From Candidatus Tectimicrobiota bacterium (lineage in GTDB: Bacteria; JACPSX01), in NCBI GenBank assembly GCA_016193065.1, contig JACPSX010000106.1, positions 1 to 23,917 of the forward strand: DNA of 23,917 nucleotides. Reading direction: 5' to 3'. A program made the translations under genes and the position numbers. Positions 15,282-23,615 of this stretch are shown piece after piece. The stretch's first letter is position 1. Each line of letters opens with the position of its first letter. The notes under the pieces were generated by a model. The model made no database searches. It was not told where the DNA came from and saw only the letters and a program-made list of their open reading frames with translations.

Positions 15282-17531
15282 ATGAGCGGCAACAGTCTGT
15301 TGTCTCAGGATCTGACCCGGCGAACTTTTCTCAAGGCCGCGGCGGCGTGCGCGGCGGTCGGCGAGGCGCTTCTTGGAAGGCCCGCTTCCGTGCTCGCGCA
15401 GATGCCCGCTGTGTCTCCACCGACCCGTGAGGAAATCATCCCCACCATCTGCTCGGGATGTCACAACGACTGCGGCATGCTCGTGCACGTCAGAGAGGGC
15501 CTTATCCGGTCCATCGAGGGGAACCCGGATCATCCCATGAACCAGGGTTCGCTGTGTCCCAAGGGGAGGTCCATGAGCGAGCTGGTCTACTCCCCTTACC
15601 GGATCAAGCGCCCGCTGCTGCGGGTCGGCGAGAGAGGGGAAGGAAAGTGGAAGGAGATCTCCTGGGACGAAGCGCTGAATACCATCTCCGCCCGGCTGAA
15701 GGAAATCAAAGAAAAGCACGGCCCGCAGACTCTTCTGACGACCTCCGGCGCCCCCGTGTATGAAGGGATTCGCAACGCCTTCGCGCAGTTCTACTCCCTT
15801 TACGGAACGCCGAATACCTGGGGGACCGCTCTGTGCTCGTCTCCCATCGAGCTGGTCATGAGAGCCGATTACGGCTTCCGGGAAGAGAACGACTACCTCA
15901 GCAGCCCGCTGATCATCGTCTGGGGGGCCAACCCCTTTGCTTCCATGCGCCCCGGTCACAACATGGCCTACGAGGTGAGCGGCGTCTGCAGCCCCCTTCT
16001 GGAGGCGAAGGAAAAGGGGGCCAAGCTGGTCGTCATCGATCCCATCCACACGGAGACCGCGGCCAAGGCGGACATCTGGGTTCCCATTCGACCCGGCACG
16101 GACGGGGCCCTGGCTCTGGCCATGCTCCACGTCATCATCACCGAAGGCCTGTACGACGCGGATTTCGTGCGGAACTGGACCACCGGTTTTGAGGAGCTCA
16201 AGAGCCACGTTCAACCGTACACCCCCGAATGGGCCTCCCCGATCACGGACGTCCCCGCCAAGCGGATCCGCGAGCTCGCGATCCTGTACGGGACAACGAG
16301 GCCGGCGATCATCCGGACCGGCAACACCTTCGCAAACCACACGAACGGCTGTCAGGCCGTGCACGCCCTGAGTTCCCTGATCGCGATCACGGGCAACCTG
16401 GACGTTCCGGGAGGATCCGTCTGCTTTGCCGGAGGTAGAGGCGACTACACCATCCTGACCGCGTCACCGGCCACCGCGAGGCCCAAAGAGCCTCACATGC
16501 TGGCCAAGCAATACCCCCTCCAGATGACCGGCCCCGCCGTCCTCGATTCGATCTTCACCGGGAAGCCGTACACGCCCCGCGCTCTGTTCTGCTACCACAG
16601 CAACTTCCTGCTCAGCAACGTGGACTACCAGCGAACCCGGGAAGCCCTGAACAAGCTGGAGTTCATCGTGGTCGTGGACATCTTCATGACGCGATCCATC
16701 GAAGAGCTCGCGGACGTGGCGCTGCCGGACACGAGCTTCCTCGAGAGGTACGACTACCGCACGCATCCCTCGGCCCGGGGCGGAGTCGTGGCGTTGGGCC
16801 GGCCCGTGGTTCCCCCCCGGCACGAATCGAGACCCTGGTACGAGATCGAGCAGGACCTGGCCAAGAGGATGGGCTTTGCGGACAAGTATCCCTGGCACAC
16901 CGCCGAGGAATTCATCGACTACATCGTCAAGCCCTCGAAGCTCACCTTCAAGAAGCTCAAGGAGACCCCCGTCCAGTACGTGGGGAAGCACGTGTGGCGC
17001 AAGTACGAGGCGGGGCTGCTCAGGAGCGATCGGAAGCCCGGATTCAACACGCCCTCGGGCAAAGTCGAGCTGTACAATTCCACGTTCAAGAAGCACGGAT
17101 ACGATCCGCTGCCCACGTACCGTGAGCCCGCGGAAAGCCCCGTGAGCACGCCGGAGATCGCCAAGGATTACCCCCTGATCGCGGTCAACCGCCGCTCTCC
17201 GTTATTCGTCCATTTCAAGTACCGCAATCTCCCCTACCTGCGGGAAGTGGAGCCGGAGCCCGTGGTGTGTCTGCACCCGCGGGATGCCGGAGCGCGCGCA
17301 ATCCGGGACGGAGACTGGGTGATCATCACTTCGCCGCGCGGCCGCATCCGGCAGAAGGCCATAGTCACCGAGAGAGTGAAGCCCGGCGTCGCCCTGATCG
17401 ACGGAGGCTGGGGAAACTCCTGGGATCACAGGGACGCGTGTTTCAACGCCTTGAGCGACAACCTCAAGCGGGACCCCATCGGGCAGCAACCGTCCATCGC
17501 CTCCTTCCTTTGCCAGGTCGGTAAGGCGTGA
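15282..17531 (+). CDS. Tat-exported molybdopterin oxidoreductase, catalytic subunit 1
   Basis: This 749-aa protein belongs to the DMSO-reductase superfamily. A Tat signal (DLTRRTFLKAAAA, Arg13-Arg14) directs the folded enzyme to the periplasm. The [4Fe-4S] site is Cys57, Cys60, Cys64 and Cys92 (CSGCHNDC...LCPKG). The likely Mo/W ligand is Cys185 in TALCSSP, placing it with Cys-type enzymes (polysulfide, thiosulfate, arsenate, tetrathionate reductases, periplasmic nitrate reductase). MGD-binding segments such as VIDPIHTETAAKADIWVPIRPGTDGALALAML and the C-terminal domain (HPRDAGARAIRDGDWVIITSPRG) are complete. GGGAGG precedes ATG 15282. It is the first gene of an operon with an NrfD subunit 25 bases on and a second catalytic subunit. 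The substrate cannot be told from sequence. Confidence 0.92.
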   Translation: MSGNSLLSQDLTRRTFLKAAAACAAVGEALLGRPASVLAQMPAVSPPTREEIIPTICSGCHNDCGMLVHVREGLIRSIEGNPDHPMNQGSLCPKGRSMSELVYSPYRIKRPLLRVGERGEGKWKEISWDEALNTISARLKEIKEKHGPQTLLTTSGAPVYEGIRNAFAQFYSLYGTPNTWGTALCSSPIELVMRADYGFREENDYLSSPLIIVWGANPFASMRPGHNMAYEVSGVCSPLLEAKEKGAKLVVIDPIHTETAAKADIWVPIRPGTDGALALAMLHVIITEGLYDADFVRNWTTGFEELKSHVQPYTPEWASPITDVPAKRIRELAILYGTTRPAIIRTGNTFANHTNGCQAVHALSSLIAITGNLDVPGGSVCFAGGRGDYTILTASPATARPKEPHMLAKQYPLQMTGPAVLDSIFTGKPYTPRALFCYHSNFLLSNVDYQRTREALNKLEFIVVVDIFMTRSIEELADVALPDTSFLERYDYRTHPSARGGVVALGRPVVPPRHESRPWYEIEQDLAKRMGFADKYPWHTAEEFIDYIVKPSKLTFKKLKETPVQYVGKHVWRKYEAGLLRSDRKPGFNTPSGKVELYNSTFKKHGYDPLPTYREPAESPVSTPEIAKDYPLIAVNRRSPLFVHFKYRNLPYLREVEPEPVVCLHPRDAGARAIRDGDWVIITSPRGRIRQKAIVTERVKPGVALIDGGWGNSWDHRDACFNALSDNLKRDPIGQQPSIASFLCQVGKA

Positions 17532-17556
17532 CGGGGAAGGCTGCCGGGGAGAAAGC

Positions 17557-18525
17557 ATGAGCGAACTGCAAACCGTATGGAGTTGGCTGCCGGCCATTTA
17601 TTTCTTTCTGGGAGGACTGGGCGCGGGGGCCTTTTGCACCGTTGCGGTCCTGGCGCTGGTCACCGGCGAACGATTCAGGGGGACCGTACGGTTCGGTGCC
17701 TGGACGGCTACGGTGGTCACGACCGCGGGCACCCTGGCCCTGCTTCTGGACGTGGGAGCGCCCTGGCGTGCTCTCGTCCTTTTCAAGAGCTTCGTGAACT
17801 TCCAATCCTGGATGACCATCGGCGCCTGGTTCCTGTTCGCCGCCATTTTGCTCCAGGGTCTTTACGCCCTTCTCTGGACGGACGGAGTCCTGCAGTGGTC
17901 CGAGGGCTTCTGGAAGCCGCTGCGGGAGAAGCGTGCCTTGTGGCGGGCCCTGGTGGCGGCCATCGGTATCCTCGTCAGCCTCGTGGTCGCGGCTTACACG
18001 GGAATCCTTCTGGGAGTCCTCCCCTTCCGTCCCTTCTGGAACACCTGGCTTCTCCCGGCGCTGTTCACGGCGTCAGCGCTTGAGACCGGGACGGCAGTGG
18101 TCACCGCCCATGCTTCCCTGCGCGAGCAGGGCGAAGGGGTGGAGCGGCTGCGGAAAGTTCTGGAGGTCTCCATCACCGTCCTGATCGTTATCGAGGCCGC
18201 CATTCTTGGATACTACGTCCTGTCGGCGGTCGCCGGCTCCCTGGATTCGTCCCGAGCGGCGCGCTTGCTGACCCGAGGAGCACTCGGCCCGATCTTCTGG
18301 ATTCTGGTCGTCGGTTTGGGACTCGTGGTCCCCTTTTTTATCTGCGTCACCCGGTTGAGCGGACTCACCAAGCGCAGGACGGCCCTGCTGCCGGTCGCCG
18401 GAATCGCCTCGTGCCTCCTGGGCGCTTTCTCGCTCAGGTCCGTGATTCTCTGGGCAGGGATTCCGGCGTCTCTTTCCAGCCCGGGCTTGTCGCAGATCAC
18501 GGCAGGGATACGCTTCATACCCTAG
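17557..18525 (+). CDS. NrfD/PsrC-family membrane subunit
   Basis: The 322-aa protein is largely hydrophobic with about eight membrane segments. It starts WSWLPAIYFFLGGLGAGAFC, the conserved first helix of NrfD-like quinone-interacting subunits, and has the typical FNFQSWMTIGAWFL-like second region and WNTWLLPALFTASALETG. Such subunits anchor periplasmic Mo/Fe-S complexes and exchange electrons with menaquinone. GGGGAGAAAGC precedes the ATG. It lies between the two catalytic genes, so it probably serves both. There is no heme-binding pattern. Confidence 0.9.
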   Translation: MSELQTVWSWLPAIYFFLGGLGAGAFCTVAVLALVTGERFRGTVRFGAWTATVVTTAGTLALLLDVGAPWRALVLFKSFVNFQSWMTIGAWFLFAAILLQGLYALLWTDGVLQWSEGFWKPLREKRALWRALVAAIGILVSLVVAAYTGILLGVLPFRPFWNTWLLPALFTASALETGTAVVTAHASLREQGEGVERLRKVLEVSITVLIVIEAAILGYYVLSAVAGSLDSSRAARLLTRGALGPIFWILVVGLGLVVPFFICVTRLSGLTKRRTALLPVAGIASCLLGAFSLRSVILWAGIPASLSSPGLSQITAGIRFIP

Positions 18526-18558
18526 GAGCCGCAACCGGGGAGAGTTAAGGAGGAAGAC

Positions 18559-20829
18559 ATGAACGCGCGAGAATCGTCGGTTGGCTGGAGTTTGAGCCGG
18601 CGCACGTTCCTCAAGGCCACCGGGGCCCTGGGGGCGGCTCTTGCTCTGCGGGAGAGTTGCGAAGGCGTGCTTCGCAGCGGCCCCGCCCGCGCCGCCGCGG
18701 CGCAGGCTCAGCCGGAAAAGGAAACGGTGGTTCCCACCATCTGCGGGGGCTGCCATCAGAACTGCGGGATGCTCGTCCATGTCAGGGGCGGCAGGGTCGT
18801 TTCCGTCGAGGGCAACCCCGATCATCCCATGAACAGCGGCGATCTGTGCCCGAAGGCGCAGGCTGCCTCTCAGATTCTCTACGCCCCGGACCGCCTGAAA
18901 TATCCTCTCCTGCGGGCCGGCAAGAGGGGCGAAGGGAAGTGGAAGAGAATCTCCTGGGACGAGGCCCTGGACTTCATGGCCAACAAGCTCAAGGAAGTGC
19001 GGGACAAATACGGACCCATGGCCCTGGCCATGTCCACCGCGGCTCCGGTCATGCAGTGCAGCCGGACCACGTTTGTCCAGTTTCCGGCCGTGTACGGCAC
19101 TCCCAACCGGATGAGCGGCAACAACTGCTACGTCAACCGGATGCTCGCCCTGGTCGCCACCTTCGGATACCGGGCGGAAGACGACTACGACCAGACCCGG
19201 CTGATCCTGCTCTGGGGCGGCAACCCCCTTGCTTCCATGCGGGCGGGCTCCTACGCCGCATACGACGGGCTTCAGCGGCCGATCCTGGATGCCATCGAGC
19301 GCGGGGCCAAGCTGATCGTCATCGATCCCATCTATACCGACACGGCGGCCAAGGCCCAGCAGTGGATCCCCATCCGGCCGGGCACCGACGGCGCCCTGGC
19401 GCTGGCGATGCTCCACGTCATCATCAACGAAGGTCTGTACGACCGGGGCTTCGTACAGGACTGGACGGTCGGGTTCACAGAGCTTACCGAGCTCGTCCAG
19501 GACTACCCGCCCGAGAAGGTGGCGCGGATCACCTCGGTCCCGGCGGAAACCATCCGGAGCCTGGCCCGGGAGTACGCGATCACCAAACCCGCGCTCATCC
19601 ACGAGGCCAACGCCTGGGCGTTTCACACCAACGGCACCCAGACTTGCCGGGCGATCGCCTGCCTGATGGCAGTCACCGGAAACCTGGATGCCCCGGGAGG
19701 GCCGGTCTGCTTCCCCGGCTCCGCGGGCGACCGCCTCACTGTGGTGGAAGATCTGCCTCCCACCGTGCAAGTTGCCGCCAAGCCGCTGGGGGCGGACAAG
19801 TACCGGCTCATGCCCAACGGGCCGTCGGTGTTCGACGCCATGAGCTCGGGGAAACCCTACCCCATCAAGGCCCTGATCGTCTTCCACAGCGACCCCATCG
19901 TGGTCCTGCAAGACGGCAACCGCCAGCGCGACGTGTTCGCCAAGAACCTGGACTTCCTGGCCGTGATCGACATCTTCCACACCCCCACGACTCAGATGGC
20001 GGACATTGTCCTGCCGGATACCACGTTCCTGGAGCGCCTGGATTACCGGCATCACCCCAGCGCCAGAGGCGCCATCGTGGCCTTGCGCCAGCCCGTGGTG
20101 AAGCCCATGTACGAGTCCCTGCCCGGCTATGACATCGAGCTCAAGCTGGCGGCGCGCATGGGGTTCCTGGACAAGTACCCGTGGAAGAGCGGCGAGGAAA
20201 TGCTGAACCACATCCTCAAGCCCTCCAAGGTCACGGTGCAGGACCTGCGGAAGAAGCCCGTGCAGTTCATCACCGGCCCCATGGTGTACAAGAAGTACGA
20301 GAAGGGGCTGCTGCGGCCCGACAAGAAGCCGGGTTTTGCCACCCCATCCGGGAAGGTGGAGCTTTCCTCCAGCGTGTTCCAGAAGGCGGGCTACGACCCG
20401 CTGCCGAGGTACATCGAGCCGGCGGAGAGTCCGGTGAGCACGCCGGAACTGGCCAAACGGTACCCCCTGATCGGCATGAGCCGGCGGTCGGCGACCTTCG
20501 TGCACTCGAAGTACCGGAACATCCCCTGGCTCCGTGAAATCGAAAGCGAACCTTTCATCCGGGTCAACCCCGAGGACGCCGCCAAGCGGGGAATCGCGGA
20601 CGGGAACCTGGTGATCGCGGAAACCAAGAGGGGGCAGATCAGGATGCGCGCCAAGGTCACCTCCACGGTCACGCCCGGGGTCGTGCTGATCGACGGCTGC
20701 TGGTGGAAGCCGGAAAACTTGAGCGACCTGAGCTGGACCCTGAACGCGTTGATCGACATGGAGGCGCGCGACCCCATAGGAAACCTGGCCACGCTTTCGT
20801 CGTTCCTATGCGAGATCAAGAAAGCGTAG
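18559..20829 (+). CDS. Tat-exported molybdopterin oxidoreductase, catalytic subunit 2
   Basis: The 756-aa protein is a paralog of the product at 15282 along its whole length. Tat signal SLSRRTFLKATGALGAA (Arg14-Arg15); [4Fe-4S] ligands Cys62, Cys65, Cys69 and Cys97; predicted Mo ligand Cys190 in GNNCYVNR, which aligns with Cys185 of subunit 1 although the surrounding residues differ (GNNCYVN versus TALCSSP). The MGD-binding segments (VIDPIYTDTAAKAQQWIPIRPGTDGAL) are nearly the same, while the segments around the ligand and at about 270-300 residues differ, so substrate preference may differ. AAGGAGGAAG precedes ATG 18559. It is followed 17 bases later by the Fe-S subunit. Both catalytic subunits seem to share one NrfD and one Fe-S protein. 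Confidence 0.92.
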   Translation: MNARESSVGWSLSRRTFLKATGALGAALALRESCEGVLRSGPARAAAAQAQPEKETVVPTICGGCHQNCGMLVHVRGGRVVSVEGNPDHPMNSGDLCPKAQAASQILYAPDRLKYPLLRAGKRGEGKWKRISWDEALDFMANKLKEVRDKYGPMALAMSTAAPVMQCSRTTFVQFPAVYGTPNRMSGNNCYVNRMLALVATFGYRAEDDYDQTRLILLWGGNPLASMRAGSYAAYDGLQRPILDAIERGAKLIVIDPIYTDTAAKAQQWIPIRPGTDGALALAMLHVIINEGLYDRGFVQDWTVGFTELTELVQDYPPEKVARITSVPAETIRSLAREYAITKPALIHEANAWAFHTNGTQTCRAIACLMAVTGNLDAPGGPVCFPGSAGDRLTVVEDLPPTVQVAAKPLGADKYRLMPNGPSVFDAMSSGKPYPIKALIVFHSDPIVVLQDGNRQRDVFAKNLDFLAVIDIFHTPTTQMADIVLPDTTFLERLDYRHHPSARGAIVALRQPVVKPMYESLPGYDIELKLAARMGFLDKYPWKSGEEMLNHILKPSKVTVQDLRKKPVQFITGPMVYKKYEKGLLRPDKKPGFATPSGKVELSSSVFQKAGYDPLPRYIEPAESPVSTPELAKRYPLIGMSRRSATFVHSKYRNIPWLREIESEPFIRVNPEDAAKRGIADGNLVIAETKRGQIRMRAKVTSTVTPGVVLIDGCWWKPENLSDLSWTLNALIDMEARDPIGNLATLSSFLCEIKKA

Positions 20830-20845
20830 GGGAGGGAGAAAAGCC

Positions 20846-21382
20846 ATGCAAAGAGGATTCTACGTCGATACGGAACGCTGCGTGGGCTGCCGCTCCTGCG
20901 AAGTGTCGTGCAAGCAATGGAACGCCCTCCCGCCCTACGTGCTGGGCAAGACCGGACCCAGATGGCGGAGGGTCGTATCTATTGAAAGCGGGACCTACCC
21001 CGCCCCGCTGCTCGTCAACGTTTCCACGGCCTGCATGCATTGCGGCAAGCCCGCCTGCGCGGCGGTATGTCCCACGGGGGCCATTACGAAGCGCATCGAG
21101 GACGGCATTGTGGTGGTGAACAAGGACAAGTGCATCGGGTGCCGCTATTGCTCCTTCGCCTGCCCCTTCGGCGTGCCTCAATACGGCGAGGACGGCTTGA
21201 TGCAGAAGTGCAATCTCTGTCTGGAGCGCGTGGAGCGGGGGGAGGATCCGGCCTGTGTGGCATCCTGTCCGGGCAAGGCGCTGCATGCCGGCACGATGGA
21301 GGATATGTCGAAGCTGGCCTCGAGGAAAGCGGGCCGCAAGCTCGCGGGAGCCACCCAGCCGTCCATCCTGATCTCCCGGTAG
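20846..21382 (+). CDS. DmsB/PsrB-type four-cluster ferredoxin subunit
   Basis: The 178-aa protein has four Cys groups of the DmsB/PsrB/NrfC family: CVGCRSCEVSC (Cys12, 15, 18, 22), CMHCGKPACAAVCP, CIGCRYCSFACP and CNLC...CVASCP. It would hold four [4Fe-4S] clusters and pass electrons between the molybdoenzyme and the NrfD subunit on the periplasmic side. It has no signal peptide, so it would travel with a Tat-carrying partner. GGGAGGGAG precedes the ATG. It sits directly after catalytic subunit 2. Confidence 0.93.
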   Translation: MQRGFYVDTERCVGCRSCEVSCKQWNALPPYVLGKTGPRWRRVVSIESGTYPAPLLVNVSTACMHCGKPACAAVCPTGAITKRIEDGIVVVNKDKCIGCRYCSFACPFGVPQYGEDGLMQKCNLCLERVERGEDPACVASCPGKALHAGTMEDMSKLASRKAGRKLAGATQPSILISR

Positions 21383-21390
21383 CCCCTGGA

Positions 21391-21436
21391 GGTCGGAGTC
21401 GGAGGAGCCCTGCTCCGGTCGCCGCGGCTTCCGACC
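21391..21436 (+). other. Nested hairpin between Fe-S subunit and chaperone genes
   Basis: GGTCGGA (21391-21397) pairs with TCCGACC (21430-21436), with an inner GGAG/CTCC pairing. With no T tract it may act in mRNA processing or stability. Confidence 0.35.
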
Positions 21437-21475
21437 GGCGCAGGGAGCGCCGTTCCGAGAAGGAAGAGGGAACCG

Positions 21476-22210
21476 ATGTCAGAACGTCGGGAACGAGCCG
21501 GGATTCTGGAGACCCTTCGGGACCGCTACGCCACCTATGGTTTCCTGTCCCGGATTTACCGGGAGGAACTCACCGGCCCGCTGCTGCGCGAGATGGCCGG
21601 CTCTGCGTCCTTGCAGGACGCGCCGGCCCCGGACAGCGAAGGTTTGACGATGATTCAGGAGTTCGCCGGGGGTCTACAGCGAGCCGATCTGGAAGAAGTC
21701 GAGTGGGATCTGGCAGCGGAGTACGCCGGCCTGTTCCTGAGCGGCGCCCATTCCGTATCCCCCTACGAATCGGTCTACACGAGCAGGGTGATGCAGGAGG
21801 CGCGGGACGAAGTTCTCAAGATCTACATGGGGGAGGGACTGGAGGTATCTCAGGGTTGCAACGAGCCCGAAGATCACCTCGCCATCGAGCTGGAATTGAT
21901 GCGCCGGCTCTGCCAGAAGACCATCGACAGTATGGAACAGGATGATCTCCGGACCGCCCTGCGCTGTCTGGAAAGGCAAGAGCAGTTCCTTGCCCGACAC
22001 CTTCAAGCCTGGGTCCCCAGATTCTGCGCGGACATGGAGAAGGCCGCGCGCTCGGGCTTCTACAAGGGGATCGCCAAGGTCACGGGCGAGTTCCTTGCGC
22101 TCGACAAAGAAACCATCCGTGAACTGATCGAGGCGGTGAAAGACGGGATAAGCTCCGGCGCTCCCCCGCCGCCTCCTTTGAGCCACGATCGGCGCTTCGC
22201 GCCCGGGTAG
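21476..22210 (+). CDS. TorD/DmsD-family molybdoenzyme chaperone
   Basis: The 244-aa cytoplasmic, helix-rich protein has the family pattern: an N-terminal RDRYATYGFLSRIYREEL, AAEYAGLFLSG, SPYESVYTSRVMQEA and, about ten residues later, a conserved EPEDHLAIELELMRRL. TorD/DmsD proteins bind the Tat signal and apo-enzyme and hold it until the molybdopterin cofactor is inserted. Its clients are most likely the two catalytic subunits upstream. The C-terminal 25 residues (PPPPPLSHDRRFAPG) are Pro-rich and not conserved. GAAGGAAGAGGG precedes the ATG. Confidence 0.9.
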   Translation: MSERRERAGILETLRDRYATYGFLSRIYREELTGPLLREMAGSASLQDAPAPDSEGLTMIQEFAGGLQRADLEEVEWDLAAEYAGLFLSGAHSVSPYESVYTSRVMQEARDEVLKIYMGEGLEVSQGCNEPEDHLAIELELMRRLCQKTIDSMEQDDLRTALRCLERQEQFLARHLQAWVPRFCADMEKAARSGFYKGIAKVTGEFLALDKETIRELIEAVKDGISSGAPPPPPLSHDRRFAPG

Positions 22211-22213
22211 ATT

Positions 22214-22247
22214 CCGGGGGCACGCAACTTAGGGCCGATGCCCCCGG
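22214..22247 (+). terminator. Strong hairpin after the chaperone gene
   Basis: CCGGGGGCA (22214-22222) pairs perfectly with TGCCCCCGG (22239-22247) around a 16-base loop, then CCTCCGAGTTCTTT. It may be a weak terminator or attenuator that lowers expression of the last ferredoxin gene. Confidence 0.5.
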
Positions 22248-22262
22248 CCTCCGAGTTCTTTC

Positions 22263-23438
22263 GTGCCGGGACTGGAGATTGAACAAATCGTGCAGATGCT
22301 AACCTCTCTGGAGAGCCGGGCCATCAAGGTCCATGCCCTGCAGTGTTCCAAGTTGCGACACCGTCGCTCCACCTGCGCCCTGTGCGCCGACCATTGTCCC
22401 GTGAAAGCCATCACCTGGGAAGAATCACTGCAGGTCGACCCGGAGAAATGTACGGGCTGCGGGATCTGTGCGGCCGTCTGCCCGACGGGAGCTCTGGAGG
22501 CTCGGAACCCGACGAACCTGGAGCTGTGCACCCGAATTCAGGAACTGGCCAAAACCGAGACTTCCATAGTCTTCGCCTGCCCCACCTACCTGAGAGGCGC
22601 GGAGGGGGCAGACGATCGCCGTCTCCGGGTCAATTGCCTGGGGCGTCTCGATGAATCCATCCTGGCGGGGGCTCTCTCTGTCGGAATTCAGTCCGTCCGT
22701 CTGCTGGCCGGCGCCTGCGCGTCATGCCCTCACGCCATCGGCCTCGCCGTTGCCGAGCAGGTCACGCACAGGACAAACGCGCTGCTCGGGGCCTTCGGCA
22801 TCTCCGCGAGGATCCGTGTGAGCCTGGAGCCGCCTTGCGCGCCGGAGCCGCCGGCTCAGCCCTCCGCGCCGTCCGCAGGCCTCTCCCGGCGCTCCTTCTT
22901 CCGTCTGCTGACGCGGGAGACGGCCCGCAAAGCCGCGGTCGGCGTCGAGAGCATCCTGGGCATTCCAAACGCCCGGACCCAAAAACCGGAAAAAGGGGAA
23001 CTGCCTGCCGCCCTGCCCGCCAAACGGAGGCTCCTCCTGGCGGCATTGCGGCGGATCGGGAAGTCGGTCGCCGCCGAATCCCCTGCCGACGGCGGTCTGT
23101 GGGCCCGGTTCGGCTTCAAGGAAGCCTGCAACGGCTGCCAGATGTGCGCGTTTTTCTGCCCCACCGGGGCATTGAGCAAAGTTCAAGAAGGAGGAAAGGT
23201 CGGCGTCACTTTCCGGACCTCTCATTGCACCGCCTGCCGCCTTTGCCAGGAGATCTGCGATTGCGGCGCTGTAACCCTCTCCTCCACCGTGGACCTGAGC
23301 AAAGTGCTGGCGGACTCCGTGGATGTGCTGTTGATGCAGGAAGTGAAGGCCTGTCCCTGGCTGGAATCCCCGGAGGAGAGAATCAAGAGAATCCTCTCGG
23401 AAATGTTTCCAAACGGAAACAGCCGTTCGGGATTGTAA
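22263..23438 (+). CDS. Multi-cluster ferredoxin with hydrogenase-delta-like and NapF-like parts
   Basis: The 391-aa protein has an N-terminal Fe-S part (CALCADHCP at 38-45 with an extra Cys28, and CTGCGICAAVCP at 63-74). A middle part follows (VNCLGRLDESILAGALSVGIQSVRLLAGACASCPHAIG), resembling Fe-S carriers of MvhD-like hydrogenase/heterodisulfide partners. The C-terminal ferredoxin (CNGCQMCAFFCP and CTACRLCQEICDCG) is preceded by LSRRSFFRLLTRE near 206-218, the motif that starts NapF-type proteins, so this looks like a fusion. It is predicted cytoplasmic and may link the operon to another electron pool. The start is uncertain: GTG 22263 fits the frame but has a weak ribosome site; ATG 22296 is an alternative. 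Activator unit 6 overlaps its last codons. Confidence 0.82.
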   Translation: MPGLEIEQIVQMLTSLESRAIKVHALQCSKLRHRRSTCALCADHCPVKAITWEESLQVDPEKCTGCGICAAVCPTGALEARNPTNLELCTRIQELAKTETSIVFACPTYLRGAEGADDRRLRVNCLGRLDESILAGALSVGIQSVRLLAGACASCPHAIGLAVAEQVTHRTNALLGAFGISARIRVSLEPPCAPEPPAQPSAPSAGLSRRSFFRLLTRETARKAAVGVESILGIPNARTQKPEKGELPAALPAKRRLLLAALRRIGKSVAAESPADGGLWARFGFKEACNGCQMCAFFCPTGALSKVQEGGKVGVTFRTSHCTACRLCQEICDCGAVTLSSTVDLSKVLADSVDVLLMQEVKACPWLESPEERIKRILSEMFPNGNSRSGL

Positions 23439-23450
23439 CCATTCGGTAAC
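23405..23450. promoter_or_regulatory. Paired palindromic upstream activator sites, unit 6
   Basis: GTTTCCAAACGGAAAC (23405-23420) lies inside the 3' end of the ferredoxin gene and GTAACCATTCGGTAAC (23435-23450) just after it, 30 bp apart. The second ends 78 bp before the sigma-54 box at 23528. Confidence 0.7.
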
Positions 23451-23527
23451 GTCTTCCCTTTCTTCCCGCGGCCGATGGCGGAAATCAAGTCCTTCCATTC
23501 GCGGCGGTTCGGCGCGCTCTTTCCCTG

Positions 23528-23543
23528 TGGTACGGTCATTGCT
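23528..23543 (+). promoter_or_regulatory. Sigma-54 promoter for the last gene
   Basis: TGGTACGGTCATTGCT keeps GG, ACG and TTGCT at correct spacing. The start near 23554 leaves a 62-nt leader before ATG 23616. Confidence 0.78.
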
Positions 23544-23615
23544 GGCATGGACTCCCGGGTGCAACAGAGCGGGACCCCGGCGTGGAGGTTTGTTCCGAAC
23601 GCGAGGGAGGAAGGC

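Noticed and set aside
15021-16364. Minus-strand open frame of about 447 codons opposite the first molybdoenzyme
   Set aside because: It is a shadow of the plus-strand gene and also runs through the sigma-54 promoter and activator sites.
18073-20505. Long minus-strand open frame of about 810 codons
   Set aside because: It is antisense to the second molybdoenzyme and part of the NrfD gene. It shows no domain, and its openness comes from the high GC at third positions of the real genes.
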